Counted from the first letter of the stretch, positions 22,092 through 33,866 are shown. The stretch is DNA of 64,000 nucleotides from Cladocopium goreaui (GCA_947184155.2 CAMXCT020001826.1:16001-80000); one strand, 5' to 3'. Numbers and translations are program-made. The notes: generated from the sequence alone by a model not told the origin.

Positions 22092-23185
22092 GGAAGTTTA
22101 GAAGTCAAACTTCCGACAATATGGACAGATGTAAAGCAGAGACGGGAAGAGTCAGAGAGAAGAGAAGAGCAGAAGAGAGAAGATCAGAGAAGAGAAAGAG
22201 TCAGAAGAAAGAAGCTCAGATGCGCGAAAAGGTAGGAAAGTCGCGAAACACTGCGTTCTTCCAATGATTTGTGGCTCCGGAGGGTCGAAAAGTAGGGTCG
22301 CTAAAGCGGCGGGTGCGGAGCCATCTGGCCAGATGAGAGATGAAAAAGTGCACGCCGTTGTGGCGCGAAGCACATTTCGAAGTCAAAATGTACAAAGCAC
22401 ACCGTTGTCGGACCACTTTTGGAAGTTGAGATGTCGAAACAGTGCACGCCGTTGTGGCACGAAGCACATTTCGAAGTCAAAATGTACAAAGCACACCGTT
22501 GTCGGACCACTTTTGGAAGTTGAGATGTCGAAACAGTGCACGCCGTTGTGGCGCGAAGCACATTTCCAAGTCAAAATGTACAAAAAACTACATGTTCGCG
22601 CCGCTTTTGGAGGTTCAGATTCAGATGCCGAAAAAGTGCACGCCGTTGTGGCGCGAAGCACATTTCGAACACGAGGGGTTCGGACCACTTTTGGACGTTC
22701 AGATGTCGAAAAAGTGCACGCCGTTGTGGCGCGAAGCACATTTCGAAGTCAAAATGTTAAAAACACCAGGGGTTCGGACCACTTTTGGACGTTCAGATGT
22801 CGTTTCGCGTAGCAGGGGCAAGGGATTGCGCACCTTCTCAAAAGTGAGCAAAACGTGAGGGTTCTGTAGCACGGCACGCGTGGGACATTTGAAGAGGATC
22901 TGCAAAGGATGCATTTTCCGTGGCAGGCGCAGTACAAGAGACATCGTCATCAGAGCTGTTAGGACGCCCGGGCGCTGATTTCCTGAGACAGGTTGCAGTT
23001 TGGAGCATCAGATCTTCAGGTTTGCCGAGATGATTTTGCGTGACAGGTGCAGCACTTCCTATGACCTGGCATCATTTTTTCGTGGCAGGCGCAGTACTTT
23101 AGACAGGTGGACTGGAAAAATCGCAAAACGCATTGGCACGAGGCCGTCAGCGCTGCACTCAACTTTCCATTTTTCCCCAAACAGT
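22092..23185 (+). repeat. composite dispersed repeat, copy 2
   Basis: Same order as copy 1: terminal hairpin at 22092-22114 (8 bp stem), purine-rich stretch, the gtccggagg-type block, tandem array, then the aaaacgtgaggg block. It extends further right than copy 1, with four occurrences of the motif gtggcaggcgca or a close variant (cgtgacaggtgca) between 22800 and 23100. Copy 3 shares this extension. Confidence 0.82.
22350..22800 (+). repeat. ~94 bp tandem array, 5 copies
   Basis: Units start at 22350, 22444, 22538, 22638 and 22716, so spacing is 94, 94, 100 and 78. The gcacgccgttgtggcgcgaa core is nearly invariant (one gcacgaa variant), while the spacer varies. Confidence 0.9.
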
Positions 23186-23214
23186 TTACTGTTAGGGGTT
23201 CTCATGTCTGTGCC

Positions 23215-24690
23215 TTGTCTCCCTTCATTTGCTTGGATGTCTCCCTTAATGTGTCTCCCTGAGTGGTGGTGTCCGCCTCTCCGGTCTTGTCTGTGCCTTG
23301 TCTCCCTTCATGTGTCTCCCTGAGTGGTGGTGTCCGCCTCTCCGGTCTTGTCTGTGCCTTGTGTCTTCATTTGTCTCCCTTCATGTGTCTCCCTGAGTGG
23401 CAGTGTCCGCCTCTCCGGTCTTGTCTGTGCCTTGTCTCCCTTCGTGTGTCTCCCTGAGTGGTGGTGTCCAACTCTCCGGTCTTGTCTGTGCCTTGTCTCT
23501 TCATTTGTCTCCCTTCATGTGTCTCCCTGAATGGTGGTGTCCGCCTCTCCGGTCTTGTCTGTGCCTTGTCTCCCTTCATTTGTCTCCCTTCCGTCATGTG
23601 TGTCCCTGAGTGGTGGACTGTCCCCTCCCGGTCGTTGTCTGGATTGTCTCCGTTCATGTGTCTCCCTGAGTGGTGGTGTCCGCCTCTCCGGTCTTGTCTG
23701 TGCCTTGTCTCCCTTCATTTGTCTCACTTCATGTGTCTCCCTGAGTGGTGGTGTCCGACTCTCCGGTCTTGTCTGTGCCTTGTCTCCCTTCATTTGTCTC
23801 CCTTCATGTGTCTCTCTGAGTGGTGGTGTCCGCCTCGCCGGTCTTGTCTGTGCCTTGACACCCTTCATGTGTCTCCCTGAGTGGTGGTGTCCGCCTCGCC
23901 GGTCTTGTCTCCCTTCATGTGTCTCCCGTCATGTGTCTCCCTGAGTGGTGGTGTCCGCCTCGCCGGTCTTGTCTAGTGTTGTCCTCACTCCCACCCCGAC
24001 AGACGATAAAGACGAGAGAGAGGGGATAGATATCCCTTATGTGTCTCCGGGTTGGTTGGTGTCGCCTATCCGGGGATTGTATGGGAACTTTCATTAATTG
24101 TCTCTTCCAACACCAGGTATAATGGAGTGGTTGGGTCCGACTCAAGTCTTGTTATTGATGGCATTGTACTCAAATCATTTGTCTCCATTTAACCAACGGT
24201 ATAAATGGTGGTGGTGTCCAGCCTATCCGGTCTTGTATCGTGGAATTCTGTCTACCATTCATGTGGTTCCCTGAGTGGCGGTACAATCCAACTGTACGCA
24301 TACCAGGGTCTTGTTATGTGCGCACTTGTCTCCAATCATTTGTCTTTCCATTTTCCACCCCATAATCATTGTCTCCCTGAGTGGTGGTGTCCGCCTCTCC
24401 AGTCTTGTCTGTGCCTTGTCTCCCCCTTCATTTGTCTCCCTTCACGTGTCTCCCTGAGTGGTGGTGTCCGCCTCTCCGGTCTTGTCTGTGCCTTGTCTCC
24501 CATCATGTGTTTCCCTGAGTGGCGGTGTCCGCTCATCGGTCTTGTCTGTGACTTGTCTCCCCATATGTGTTTCCCTGAGTGGCGGTGTCCGCCTCTCCGG
24601 TCTTGTCTGTGCTTTGTCTCCCTTCATGTGTCTCCCTGAGTGGTGGTGTCCGCCTCTCCGGTCTTGTCTGTGCCTTGTCTCCCTTCACTG
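23215..24690 (+). repeat. 61/73 bp minisatellite, about 18 copies
   Basis: Core ccctgagtggtggtgtccgc with cctctccggtcttgtctgtg and ccttgtctcccttcatgtg. In the left part the interval between cores is 61 or 73-79 bases, depending on whether an extra tcatttgtctccct block is present. Copies at about 24000-24360 are badly decayed. ORFs on both strands (Ser/Val/Leu/Cys or Thr/Arg/Gln/Lys-rich) are artefacts. Confidence 0.93.
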
Positions 24691-24894
24691 CCGTACAGCA
24701 ATGCCACGGCCAGGGGGCCCTGGCCGGACTTAAGGACTTACGCCCGACAGCAGGCCAGGGGCCCGCATGAGTGTAAAGGATCATAAATAGATTGTAAAGA
24801 AGAAGTGAGGGTAAAGGATCACAAATATATTATAAATAATAAAGGGGCACATGGGAAAGCCCAAAAACACCGTAAATTGCGGGATGTTTGTAGG

Positions 24895-24908
24895 GTCGGC
24901 GTTGCTGT

Positions 24909-24940
<32 letters not shown>

Positions 24941-24975
24941 TTGTTGTTGTTGTTCTTGTTCTTGTTCTTGTTGTG
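24895..24975 (+). repeat. (CTG)n/(TTG)n trinucleotide run
   Basis: ctgttg units pass through pure ctg to pure ttg and ttgttc. No reading frame around it is supported as a gene. Confidence 0.92.
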
Positions 24976-26532
24976 TGCTTCACGAGGCCCCATGTCTCGT
25001 GCATTCTCATAGCAAGGTCCTGGACTGTGAGCTTTACCCCCCTGACCTACTAGCACATGTATGGACATATATGTATACAAATGTCAGAATAGTCAGAATA
25101 GATGTCGCATGAAATTTGGCAGATCAAATGTCTGAATTTGGGCCGGGTTTCATGTCAGAACATATGTCCAAATAAACGTCAGGGACATGTCAGAATACAT
25201 GTCAAGAAAAACGCTTGTCAGAATTCCGAGCATATCTCAGAATCTATGTCCGAAGCAATGTTGGATTTTTTACATGTCATCATTCTCGCATGAATATTGT
25301 TTTTACGGTGGAGATCACACAAAGTAAAGTAATTTGAAATTTCCTCAGGTTGTTTTCTGTCTTATGTTGATTTGGCGGTCAGACAAGATCTCATAACGCG
25401 TAGTTCCTGTCAGCGCTCCCTCTCAATATTGCGCGCTTTGAGTCCGAGGATTTCGTCTGATGCACGGCTGCTGAAGTGCAATGAGGAACCAGCATGGCTT
25501 GGTAGCGATTCATGATTCATCGGACGGAGTGTACGCAGTGAAGGGTTGGAAAGGAAAGACAACCCCATGGATGCTTGGGCGAGACCTCGGACGAAATCCT
25601 TGTGGCGACTCTGCTACGTGCAGCTTTGGCCGGATTTGGCGATCCATCGGAGGCACCATTGCTTGCACCTCGAAATTAAAAAAGTGTTCAAGCAGCTATG
25701 TTTCCTAGTGGTGCATCCTTCCTTTAGCGCGATTTGCCCTAGGACCCTTGAAACACAAATCGGTATTGAAAGCATTTGCCGGCTATGGAGCGTTAGAGGG
25801 TTGATTGGACAGGGTACTGGTCGAGCAAAAATTTTTGACGTGACTGGTTGGTTTCTTCTCCGTCACGATGTTGTTTTTGTGGCTATCAGCCCCCGGCGGC
25901 TTAAAGGAGACTGAGTTTCGCTGACTTTGTGTAAAATGACAAGAGCAGGCCTGAGGCCACATTGATCTCGTATGTTTCTGAGCTGTCTCCGACCGTTTAT
26001 TCAGATCTCATGGGCCGTCCCTTGTCTGACTCCAGGGATGAAGGGCCTTTTGCAACCAATGATCTAAGAAAGAACAGAGAAAACGACAATAAGCAATGAT
26101 TCATGGGTTTTCCTTCGTGTTTGAGTGGCACGACATTGGTAGCAACAGACTTTGTTGATGACCTCTTTCAATTGCAGTGACTCAACAGCTGTACCGGTGT
26201 GTTTCGAGTCCCAAAGTTTGCCGTTCTGGTATCCCATGCCAGCATATGCAATATGCCAACATATGCAAACAGCAACGCAGCAACACGCAGAAGGCGACCC
26301 AAGTGTCGAATCGATTGCCTTGAAAACAGTTGATCTGGTATGGTTGAAATTGCCAGGCAAGACTGAGAATATCAAGAACAATGTTTTTGGACATCGTAAA
26401 GTAGTGCCTGTCGCTGTTCCCATCTCCAAGGCTCAGCTCAGTCAAAAAGTTCAACCAAATTCTAGTACAGCTGGCTGGACGCCAGCCGTGTAGCATCGCG
26501 CTGCCGCCGTCTGCCACCTGCGTTCTGCCAAC
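24976..26532. other. sparse DNA, weak ORFs
   Basis: Between 25080 and 25260, atgtcagaat motifs recur irregularly. ORFs at 25481-25708 and 25546-25914 overlap in different frames; neither has a recognisable domain. A 234-codon minus ORF at 26182-26886 overlaps the ankyrin-like exon on the other strand and is not supported. Confidence 0.3.
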
Positions 26533-26603
26533 ATGGCAGATGAATTGGTGGAAGCTGCCCAGCATGGAAACGTGGAAAAGCTGAAGGTTTTCTTCAAGAA
26601 AGG
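26533..26603 (+). CDS. probable first exon of an ankyrin-type gene
   Basis: ATG start followed by ADELVEAAQHGNVEKLKVFF, the usual first helix-turn-helix of an ankyrin domain (xxLxxAAxxGxxxxLxxLL). The matching frame then loses ankyrin character. A plausible GC donor (AAAG before GCTCGG) lies at about 26603. No later ankyrin exon is evident downstream, so the gene may be truncated by the AT-rich and GATA regions that follow. Confidence 0.38.
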
Positions 26604-26899
26604 CTCGGGCTATGGGCCAATCTTCGTCAAGCTCGCAAGATTTCACAAGTTCAAGCGCGGAAACTATCGAAACAGGCTCAGACAGATGTATCCCTTTGTT
26701 TTCAATAGTTGGTGTTCTGTGACCAGGCATGGACGCATCCACGACCCGGGTCCGGCTCCCTTGGAGGGCATGCAATGTTGAGCACTGATGTGACTTTTTG
26801 CCAGGACTCCCAACAAAGCACCCATTCTGATACCATTCGATTGAAGCTAGTTTTCTTTGCCACTGAAACATAGATGTCAAAAGCAATCAAAATTATATA

Positions 26900-27030
26900 G
26901 TTATAAGATGTTGTAAGTTATATATATATACATTAATTAATATATATATATATGTATTGTATATATATATATATGATATATATATATACACGTATGTATA
27001 TTAGAGTTATATACATACAGAGTTATACAT
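26900..27030. repeat. AT dinucleotide-rich stretch
   Basis: Long tatata runs with occasional g or c; likely low-melting DNA. No gene. Confidence 0.85.
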
Positions 27031-27780
27031 ATATCATGTTGAGGCAGACAGAAGTTTGTCACCTGTGCGATGGATGGTACTCTTACTAAAATTTGCGCAA
27101 TGATGTTGGAGCTAGTTTAGAGTGAAGTCTTCAAGTTACCAAGTCACCAGCAGCATGTTTGCATCTTGCCATCTAGGTGCAGCATGCATGCGTTGTTGCC
27201 GCTCAAGCAAAGCACGCCAGGGGCTCAGGTAGAGAGATCCCTTTGACACGTAAAATTGCATCGCTTTTGGCCCCGCATGGCTTTGTTCTACTGGAAGACT
27301 AGAAATTGAATTCCATGCTTGGCAACAAGTCACAAAAAGGGGAGGATACCCAGTTTTGTTGGCCAAGGCTCATGCAAAGCTCATGCTTTCCTGCCTTGGT
27401 TTTGTGGCTAATTACGGCTAGCACATGTCATGCTTCACCACAACTGCAATGGCAGGTTCTTTCAAACATGTTGCAAGGCGAAGCAGCTGATGAAAAAGAG
27501 ACGTTGTTTGGCATCAAACTGGTTTAAACATCTTCAAAAGTTTAGCAGGTCAGAAAATCTGGGCGCCTTCAGCATAGCGTTTGAATACTCTATACTGTAC
27601 GTAGCTCTTGGTTTTTGTTACGAAAGTCATCCAAAGGCTAGGCTAAAGTTGCCCCATGTGAACGAAGTGAGAAGGGGGTCTGGTGGGTAGCGGCTGACGA
27701 GAGGGCACAAAATCTCGTAAATAGGTGTCGATTAGGCCGTCAGTTTTGGTCGTTTATGTTTATGTGTGATGGTGGGGTAT
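27031..27780. other. no supported gene
   Basis: ORFs at 27306-27527 and 27430-27690 overlap in different frames and show no domain. Nothing else is visible. Confidence 0.35.
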
Positions 27781-27997
27781 CGGTTCCCCTAGATGGATAG
27801 ATGAATAGATGGATAGCTGGACCAATAGACTGATGGATGGATACATAGATACATAGGGACACATCGATGCATAGATACATAATGACACATATAGCTATAC
27901 AAATAGATAAGTGGACAGATAGATAGAAAGACAGACAGATAGATAGATAGATAGATACTGTAGATAGATGGATACTGTAGATAGATACTGTAGATAG

Positions 27998-28028
<31 letters not shown>

Positions 28029-28512
28029 GATAGGTAGATAGATAGATTAGGTTAGATTAGATTAGATTAGATTAGATAGATTAGATTAGATAGATAGATA
28101 GAGATAGATAGATAGATAGAGATAGATAGATAGATAGAGATAGATAGATAGATAGAGATAGATAGATAGATAGATAGAGATAGATAGATAGATAGATAGA
28201 GACAGATAGATAGAGACAGATAGATAGAGACAGATAGATAGAGACAGATAGATAGAGATAGATAGATAGATAGATAGACAGACAGATAGATAGATACTGT
28301 AGTTACTGTAGATACTGTAGTTACTGTAGATACTGCAGATACTGTAGATACTGCAGATATTGCAGATACTGTAGATACTGTAGATGCTGTAGATGCTGTA
28401 GATGCTGTAGATGCTGTAGATACTGTAGATACTGTAGATGCTGTAGATACTGTAGATACTGTAGATACAGCAGATACTGCAGATACTGTAGATAGATAGA
28501 AAGATACTGTAG

Positions 28513-28543
<31 letters not shown>

Positions 28544-29074
28544 GATAGATAGGTAGGTAGATAAATAGATAGATTAGATAAATTAGATAGATTAGATAGG
28601 TTAGATAGATTAGATAGATTAGATAGATTAGATAGATTAGATAGATTAGGTAGATTAGATAGATTAGTTAGATTAGTTAGATTAGATAGATCAGATAGAT
28701 TAGATAGATTAGATAGATTAGGTAGGTTAGATAGGTTAGATAGGTTAGATAGGTTAGAGAGATTAGATAGATTAGAGAGATTAGATGGATTTGATAGATT
28801 CGATAGTTTAGATAGGTTCGATAGATTAGATAGGTTTATAGATTAGGGAGAATTAGATGGATTAGATAGATTAGATGGATTAGGGAGATTAGATAGGTTA
28901 GATAGATTGGATAGATTAGATGGATTAGAGAGATTAGATAGATTAGAGAGATTAGAGAGGTTAGATGGGTTAGATAGATTAGATAGATTAGATAGATTAG
29001 ATAGATTAGATAGATTAGATAGATTAGATGAATTAGATAGATTAGATAGATTAGATAGATTAGAGAGATTAGAT

Positions 29075-29107
<33 letters not shown>

Positions 29108-29585
29108 GTAGATAGGTAGATAGGTAGATAGGTAGATAGGTAGATAGGTAGATAGGTAGATAGGTAGATAGGTAGATAGATCGATCGATCGATCGATAGA
29201 TCGATAGATCGATAGATCGATAGATGAATAGATGAATAGATGAATAGATGAATAGATGGATAGATGGATAGATGGATAGATGGATAGATGGATAGATGGA
29301 TAGATGGATAGATGGATAGATGGATAGATAGATAGATAGATTAGAGAGATTAGAGAGGTTAGATGGGTTAGATAGATTGGATAGATTAGATAGATTAGGT
29401 AGATTAGATAGATTAGTTAGATTAGATAGATTAGATAGATTGGATAGATTAGTTAGATTAGATAGATTAGATAGATTGGATGGATTAGATTCGATAGATT
29501 AGAGAGATTAGATGGATTAGATAGATTAGATAGATTAGATAGATTAGAGAGATTAGATAGATTAGCTAGCTAGGTAGCTAGGTAG
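27781..29585 (+). repeat. 1.8 kb GATA-family microsatellite field
   Basis: Sub-blocks in order: diverged gata/gatg; gatagagata; a gatactgta 9 bp block at about 28290-28500; gata; a long tagattagat (10 bp) block; ggta; gatcgatc at 29178-29220; gatgaata and gatggata; and tagatt again. There are no long ORFs because stop codons recur. Confidence 0.95.
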
Positions 29586-29619
29586 GTGGGTACTTTCGGG
29601 GTCCGGGGCACAAAGAAAA

Positions 29620-29790
29620 AATACTTTTTCAAAAAAACTGCTCCCAGGAAATCCAAGTACTGGAGTTTCCGCGGCAGACAAACAGATAGATATAGACAAT
29701 GAGGCAAAGTGGCAGATAGACAGATGACAAATTGATACACTGGGAAACGAAAAGATAAATGGACAAGATACACGGATAGACAAATAGCTA
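29620..29790 (+). repeat. GATA-associated repeat, copy A
   Basis: Contains gaaatccaagtactggagtt, tccgcggcaga and a decayed gaca/gata tail. About 75-80 percent similar by eye to 30062-30205, and both lie beside GATA tracts. Confidence 0.7.
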
Positions 29791-29948
29791 GCCAGACAAG
29801 AAAGAAAGAAAGAAAAAGATAGACAGATAGATGGATAGATGGATAGATGATCCCCTCAAGTACTGAGGGTCTGAAAGTAAAAAAGACCCTAGCCACAGGA
29901 TGATTTTGTGTATTCCTGTCCTGTGTTGCCCATGTTAACACGGTTTAT

Positions 29949-30045
29949 GTTCCCGAAAAAGATGCCTAAAATGTCTAAAAATTCGTTCCCGAAATGGAAG
30001 CCTAAAATATCTAAAAATTGATTCCTGAAATGGAGAATGGGTTCC
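29949..30045 (+). repeat. 36 bp tandem repeat, about 2.6 copies
   Basis: Units gttcccgaaaaagatgccta..., gttcccgaaatggaagccta... and a partial third, each containing ctaaaa-t-tctaaaaatt. Confidence 0.75.
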
Positions 30046-30061
30046 GGAGTAATCCGAAATA

Positions 30062-30205
30062 CAAATATTTTTAAAAAAAAAAAAACTGTTCCATGAAATC
30101 CAAGTGCTGGAGTCTCCGCGGCAGGCAAGCAGACAGATAGACAGATGAACAGATCGACAGGGAGACAAAAAGATAAAGGGACAAGACACGGATAGACAGA
30201 TATGC
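30062..30205 (+). repeat. GATA-associated repeat, copy B
   Basis: Second copy of the 29620-29790 sequence (gaaatccaagtgctggagtc, tccgcggcagg). It follows a 13-base A run. Confidence 0.7.
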
Positions 30206-30661
30206 TGCAGACGCTGATGATATTATGATGTCATCCCCGTATGGCCCAGCTCCGAGGAGGAGGCGGTGAAGGTTTTTCTGGAAGGTGGTGTGCCACTGAC
30301 CTGCCACCTGCTGAGTTTCCCGAGGGTTGAGGGTTGAGAATGCTGACGACAGTTGAGACGAATGCTGAGATGTTTCTCGTGCGGTCTTGTAAAATTTTTG
30401 TATATACATTCGTACAGATTTACGGGCCTCACACTTTATATGTTGATCGAAGTTTCTCAACGCGGTGAAATGGTTTTGAACCCACGGTTTCAATTCTCAC
30501 TTTGGGTTTCTCAAATGCCATGAGAATATATTTAGGTGTTCCAAACAGCCTGTTCCAAACAGCCTGGTATGTAAACAAGGGGCAAGCGGAACGTAGGCGA
30601 ATGTTGTAAGTCTTGAAGAGTTGTGGTTTCCCCATGCTTCACACCATATTCACCCCTTTAG

Positions 30662-30800
30662 TGCCGAGGTTCTGATCGAGAAGGAAGGCGGCTCATCCAC
30701 ACTTGCGCCAGTCGCTGGGCCCAATAAAGTTTGGTTCAAGGGGAAAAGGTTCCTGGAGTATTTCACAAAAAAGAACGGAGATAGTGTTGGATGTAGTTGG
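30662..30800 (+). CDS. exon-like segment, unknown function
   Basis: After TTTAG the frame reads AEVLIEKEGGSSTLAPVAGP, NKVWFKGKRFLEYFTKKNGD and SVGCSW, a balanced, basic, globular-looking sequence. It stops at a possible GTAGTAAG donor at about 30800. The 88-codon ORF that contains it (30621-30887) has non-coding-looking ends, as expected for an exon with intron read-through. Confidence 0.35.
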
Positions 30801-31035
30801 GTAGTAAGTGATAGTAATTGCAATAGGATCAATAAGTACTCTCTTCTGTTAAGCGCCACTGTTGCAATCCTCCCCAAGCGTCAATGATTTTGTATTGACT
30901 CGTGCGACTTCCGATCTAGCCTTTTGACAGCCGAACCTCATGATAATTGCACTGCTAGAACGAATTCTCGCATCAAGTCCGAGTGTCGCAGTTCCAGTAA
31001 AAACAAGTGTAAGACCATGAATAGGTCTTCATTCT

Positions 31036-31470
31036 GTGGAATTGCGACAATTCAGACGGAGCAGCGGGAAGCCAGTGGAAATAGTGGAACTAAAATGTTC
31101 CTTGCGGTATGCCAAAGAGATTCTTGGTTTCTGTCTTCCCGTTGGCGTATCAAGCAATCCAGACCGTGAGCCTCCTTTGAAGCCTTGTAGAAACCAAACA
31201 ACAGACATCCACCGTAGTGTCAAAACTGTTGGTGATATGGAGGATTGTCAAGTTTTGTCAAACACCGGTCCTGGCGTGTCTAGCAGCTTCTGGGAGAGAG
31301 AGGGTTGGCTTGGTGCTGCGCAGCACAACTTAGGAAATGACCTTCCCAAAACGATCAAGCTCATGGTGTCCATGAAAGCGGATGTCACGAAGCCAGACAG
31401 TTCCTTGGCGTTTCCGTTTTATTGTCAAAATTCGTTAAATGAAGGTGGGGCACCAAGGATGGTACTTTGA
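31036..31470 (+). CDS. uncharacterised 144-codon ORF
   Basis: The longest non-repetitive + ORF between 21 and 37 kb, ATG to stop, with normal composition (for example WEREGWLGAAQHNLGNDLPK). No membrane segment, signal peptide or known motif. It may combine exon and intron sequence. Confidence 0.27.
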   Translation: MELRQFRRSSGKPVEIVELKCSLRYAKEILGFCLPVGVSSNPDREPPLKPCRNQTTDIHRSVKTVGDMEDCQVLSNTGPGVSSSFWEREGWLGAAQHNLGNDLPKTIKLMVSMKADVTKPDSSLAFPFYCQNSLNEGGAPRMVL

Positions 31471-32559
31471 AAATGCACGCATGGCCTGTATTGCCTGCAT
31501 TGCCATCTTTTGGTCGCAGTCTGTGAGACACTAGGCACGGATAGGCACAGTTTTCCCAGCACTTTGGAGGCGATGGTGCGCTTCCGATATCTTTGGCCAT
31601 CAAGAACAAGTTCCACGCCGCCGTCAAGGACAGTCTCTGGTCACTCTGGTCCACTTGACAGAGTAAGACTCAAAGCGTGAAATTGAGTCTTTGCGTTTAG
31701 AGTTTAGATCAAAGATGCTCGAATTGACACTGTTTGACGGATATTGACAGATATTATCATTACCTATTTCATCTTATTGAGCCAAAGTGCCGGTCTCTTT
31801 CCCTCATGTGAATGGAAGCTTGGATCAAGCTTGATCAACTCGCCGCCTTTGGTAAGTTCCGCTAGCCGCGGGACTCTGGGATTCTCGGGAACTCTTGCAC
31901 TTGCAAAGCGCATGCGGTTTAAGTTGGTTTAAGTATGCTTTGCGTGTCTAGGTAGCTTTGTGCAGCTGTTGAGCTCCGGGCTGCAAATTGCGAAAGGATG
32001 TTGGTGTGTAAAGGGTCTGTTTGGCAAGCTCCAGATGAGCAACCCGCTGCGTGCAAACGGTACTTGGTGAATGAAAGCTGTTGGTGGAAGAGCGGCTTGC
32101 CTAAAACGGCCTCCTGCATTTTCTTGCTTCTTGTGTAGGTGTAAGAAGTGCTTACAAGGTTGCAGCCATCAAGTACTGAGAAGTGGGGAGGGCGCCAGAA
32201 CCCTGAGACCGTTTGAGGCTTGCAACGGTACTTTGTTGTTTCGTCCTTTGACAATCTTTGACAAAACGGATGGTTCATATGTTTGATTTTGCATGGATTT
32301 TCACCGATTTGACCGATGTACTCGTAGCTCCAGGAACTCTTGATGGGTGGAGCAACGGTTCCTGCCAATGCTGAAATGCCCGGCTTGGCCGCCATCGTCA
32401 TGGAGGTGGCTGTGCACATAGGGAAGGAGCGATGCACTAATTTCGGAGATGCATTGCTGCACTCTGCACGGGTTTGTTCAGTAGGTCAGTCATCTGTGCT
32501 TGAACCATTTCGAACCGCTCATTTCATTGCTTCTCTAAGGGTTTAGGCAACGAACTTAC

Positions 32560-32847
32560 CTGATGCCTGTACGCTACCACGCCTACCAGGTGCAACTGGA
32601 GCAGTGCGGGAACGAGATCCGTCCGCTGGCGGGTTGCGAGGTGTGAGAGCAGCGGTGATGGCATAGTTTCTGGATACTTCGGGGGGCTTGAAAGCAGGGA
32701 TGGTGTTCATAGCAGGTAGTGTTGATGCTTTCAACTTTAGATTCATTCGATTGGATGGCGATGTGCTTTCGGTTTCGCATGAGAAGTAGTTCGAAAAGCC
32801 CGAGCCAGGTGGATCCTCAGGATATTTTGGAAGCAGAGCGGTCCGTG
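32560..32847 (-). CDS. exon-like Pro/Ser/Arg-rich segment, minus strand
   Basis: On the minus strand the segment follows CTCCAG and ends at CAG before GTAAGT, so both borders look like splice sites. It encodes 96 residues rich in Pro, Ala, Ser and Arg, ending near GRRGSVQAS, in which RRGS is a classic basophilic kinase site. The sequence looks disordered. Another minus-strand segment at about 32330-32437 could be the next exon, though the + strand there is also open. Confidence 0.38.
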
Positions 32848-33070
32848 CTGGAGGGTATGCAGGACACCAAGTGACACCAAGTGATGTTGGTGTAAATAAG
32901 GTCTCAAGCTGTGCAAGGATGGGGCTGAAAGCAGAATTCACAGATGAAAGAAAAACCTGGGTGTGTATGAAAGCGAGGGTTACCACTGAAATTACAGTTT
33001 TAGTGAAAATATATTGTGTGAAATATGATGATGAAAGATTCGCGGTTATCCTAGTTTCAATTACCCGCAG

Positions 33071-33165
33071 TACCGCGCAAGGCGGTGGCGAAAGTTTCAA
33101 AAATAGGAAACCTATAGGAGAGCTTGGTTGTTGTGAATCACGGATGGCAGAGCGAATCCGCTGAT
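33071..33165 (-). repeat. conserved flank, inverted copy of 10117-10209
   Basis: Reverse complement of the copy 1 right flank, including the cctataggagagc and tgttgtgaatcacggatggc blocks. It bounds the CTACA-type field at 33250. Confidence 0.85.
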
Positions 33166-33249
33166 GGACCGAAAGGTGGTTGGAGTTGTGTTTTTTGGAG
33201 TGGTTGCAGTGGTTGCAGTGGTCACCTGGTCGGTCACCTCACCCACAAC

Positions 33250-33735
33250 TGCTGGATGTAGTGTGGTGTAGTGTAGCTGTGGTTGTAATGTACTGTAGTG
33301 GAGTTGTAGCTGCGGTGTAGTGTAATTAGTGTAGTTGCAGTTTCATTTGTAGTAGTGTAATGAGCGTAGTGTAACGTGATGTAGGGTCGTGTAGTGTAGT
33401 CTAGTGTCGTGTAGTGCAAAATAGCCTAGTTGTAGCTGTAGCTGTAGTTGTAGTTAATGTAGCATAGTGTGGTGTGGTGTGGTGTTGTGTAGTGCGGTGT
33501 AGTGTTTTGTACTGTAGTGTAGTTGTGGTTGTAGTTGTAGCGTAGTGCAGTTGTAGTTGCAGTTGCCGTTGCAGTTGTAGTTGTAGTTAGCGTAGCGTAA
33601 TGTAAATGAATGTAATGTAGTGAAGTGTAGTGGAGTGTAATTAAGTAGTGTAGTGTAATATAGCATAGAATATTTGTATTTGTAGCTGTAGCAGTAGTGT
33701 AGTGTAGTTGTTGTTGTAGTTCCAGTTGTAGTTGT
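33250..33735 (-). repeat. (TGTAG)n microsatellite field
   Basis: The complement of the CTACA field at 9.1 kb, with the same kinds of variants (gttgta, gtagtg). It sits between the conserved flank and the CTAT field. Confidence 0.93.
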
Positions 33736-33747
33736 AGTTGTTTTTTC

Positions 33748-33780
33748 CCATCTATCTATCTATCGATCTATCTGTCTATC

Positions 33781-33813
<33 letters not shown>

Positions 33814-33866
33814 ATCGATCTATCTATCTATCTATCGATCGATCGATCGATCGATCTATCTCTCTC

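Noticed and set aside
22264-22858. 182- and 138-codon ORFs over the ~94 bp array
   Set aside because: The same repeat core is translated in different frames in successive units, as expected for noncoding tandem repeats.
23367-23868. Minus-strand Thr/Arg/Gln/Lys repeat ORFs
   Set aside because: Reverse reading of the 61/73 bp minisatellite; frame changes with each length variant.
26182-26886. 234-codon minus ORF
   Set aside because: It is antisense to the ankyrin-like exon, has no domain, and its composition changes along its length.
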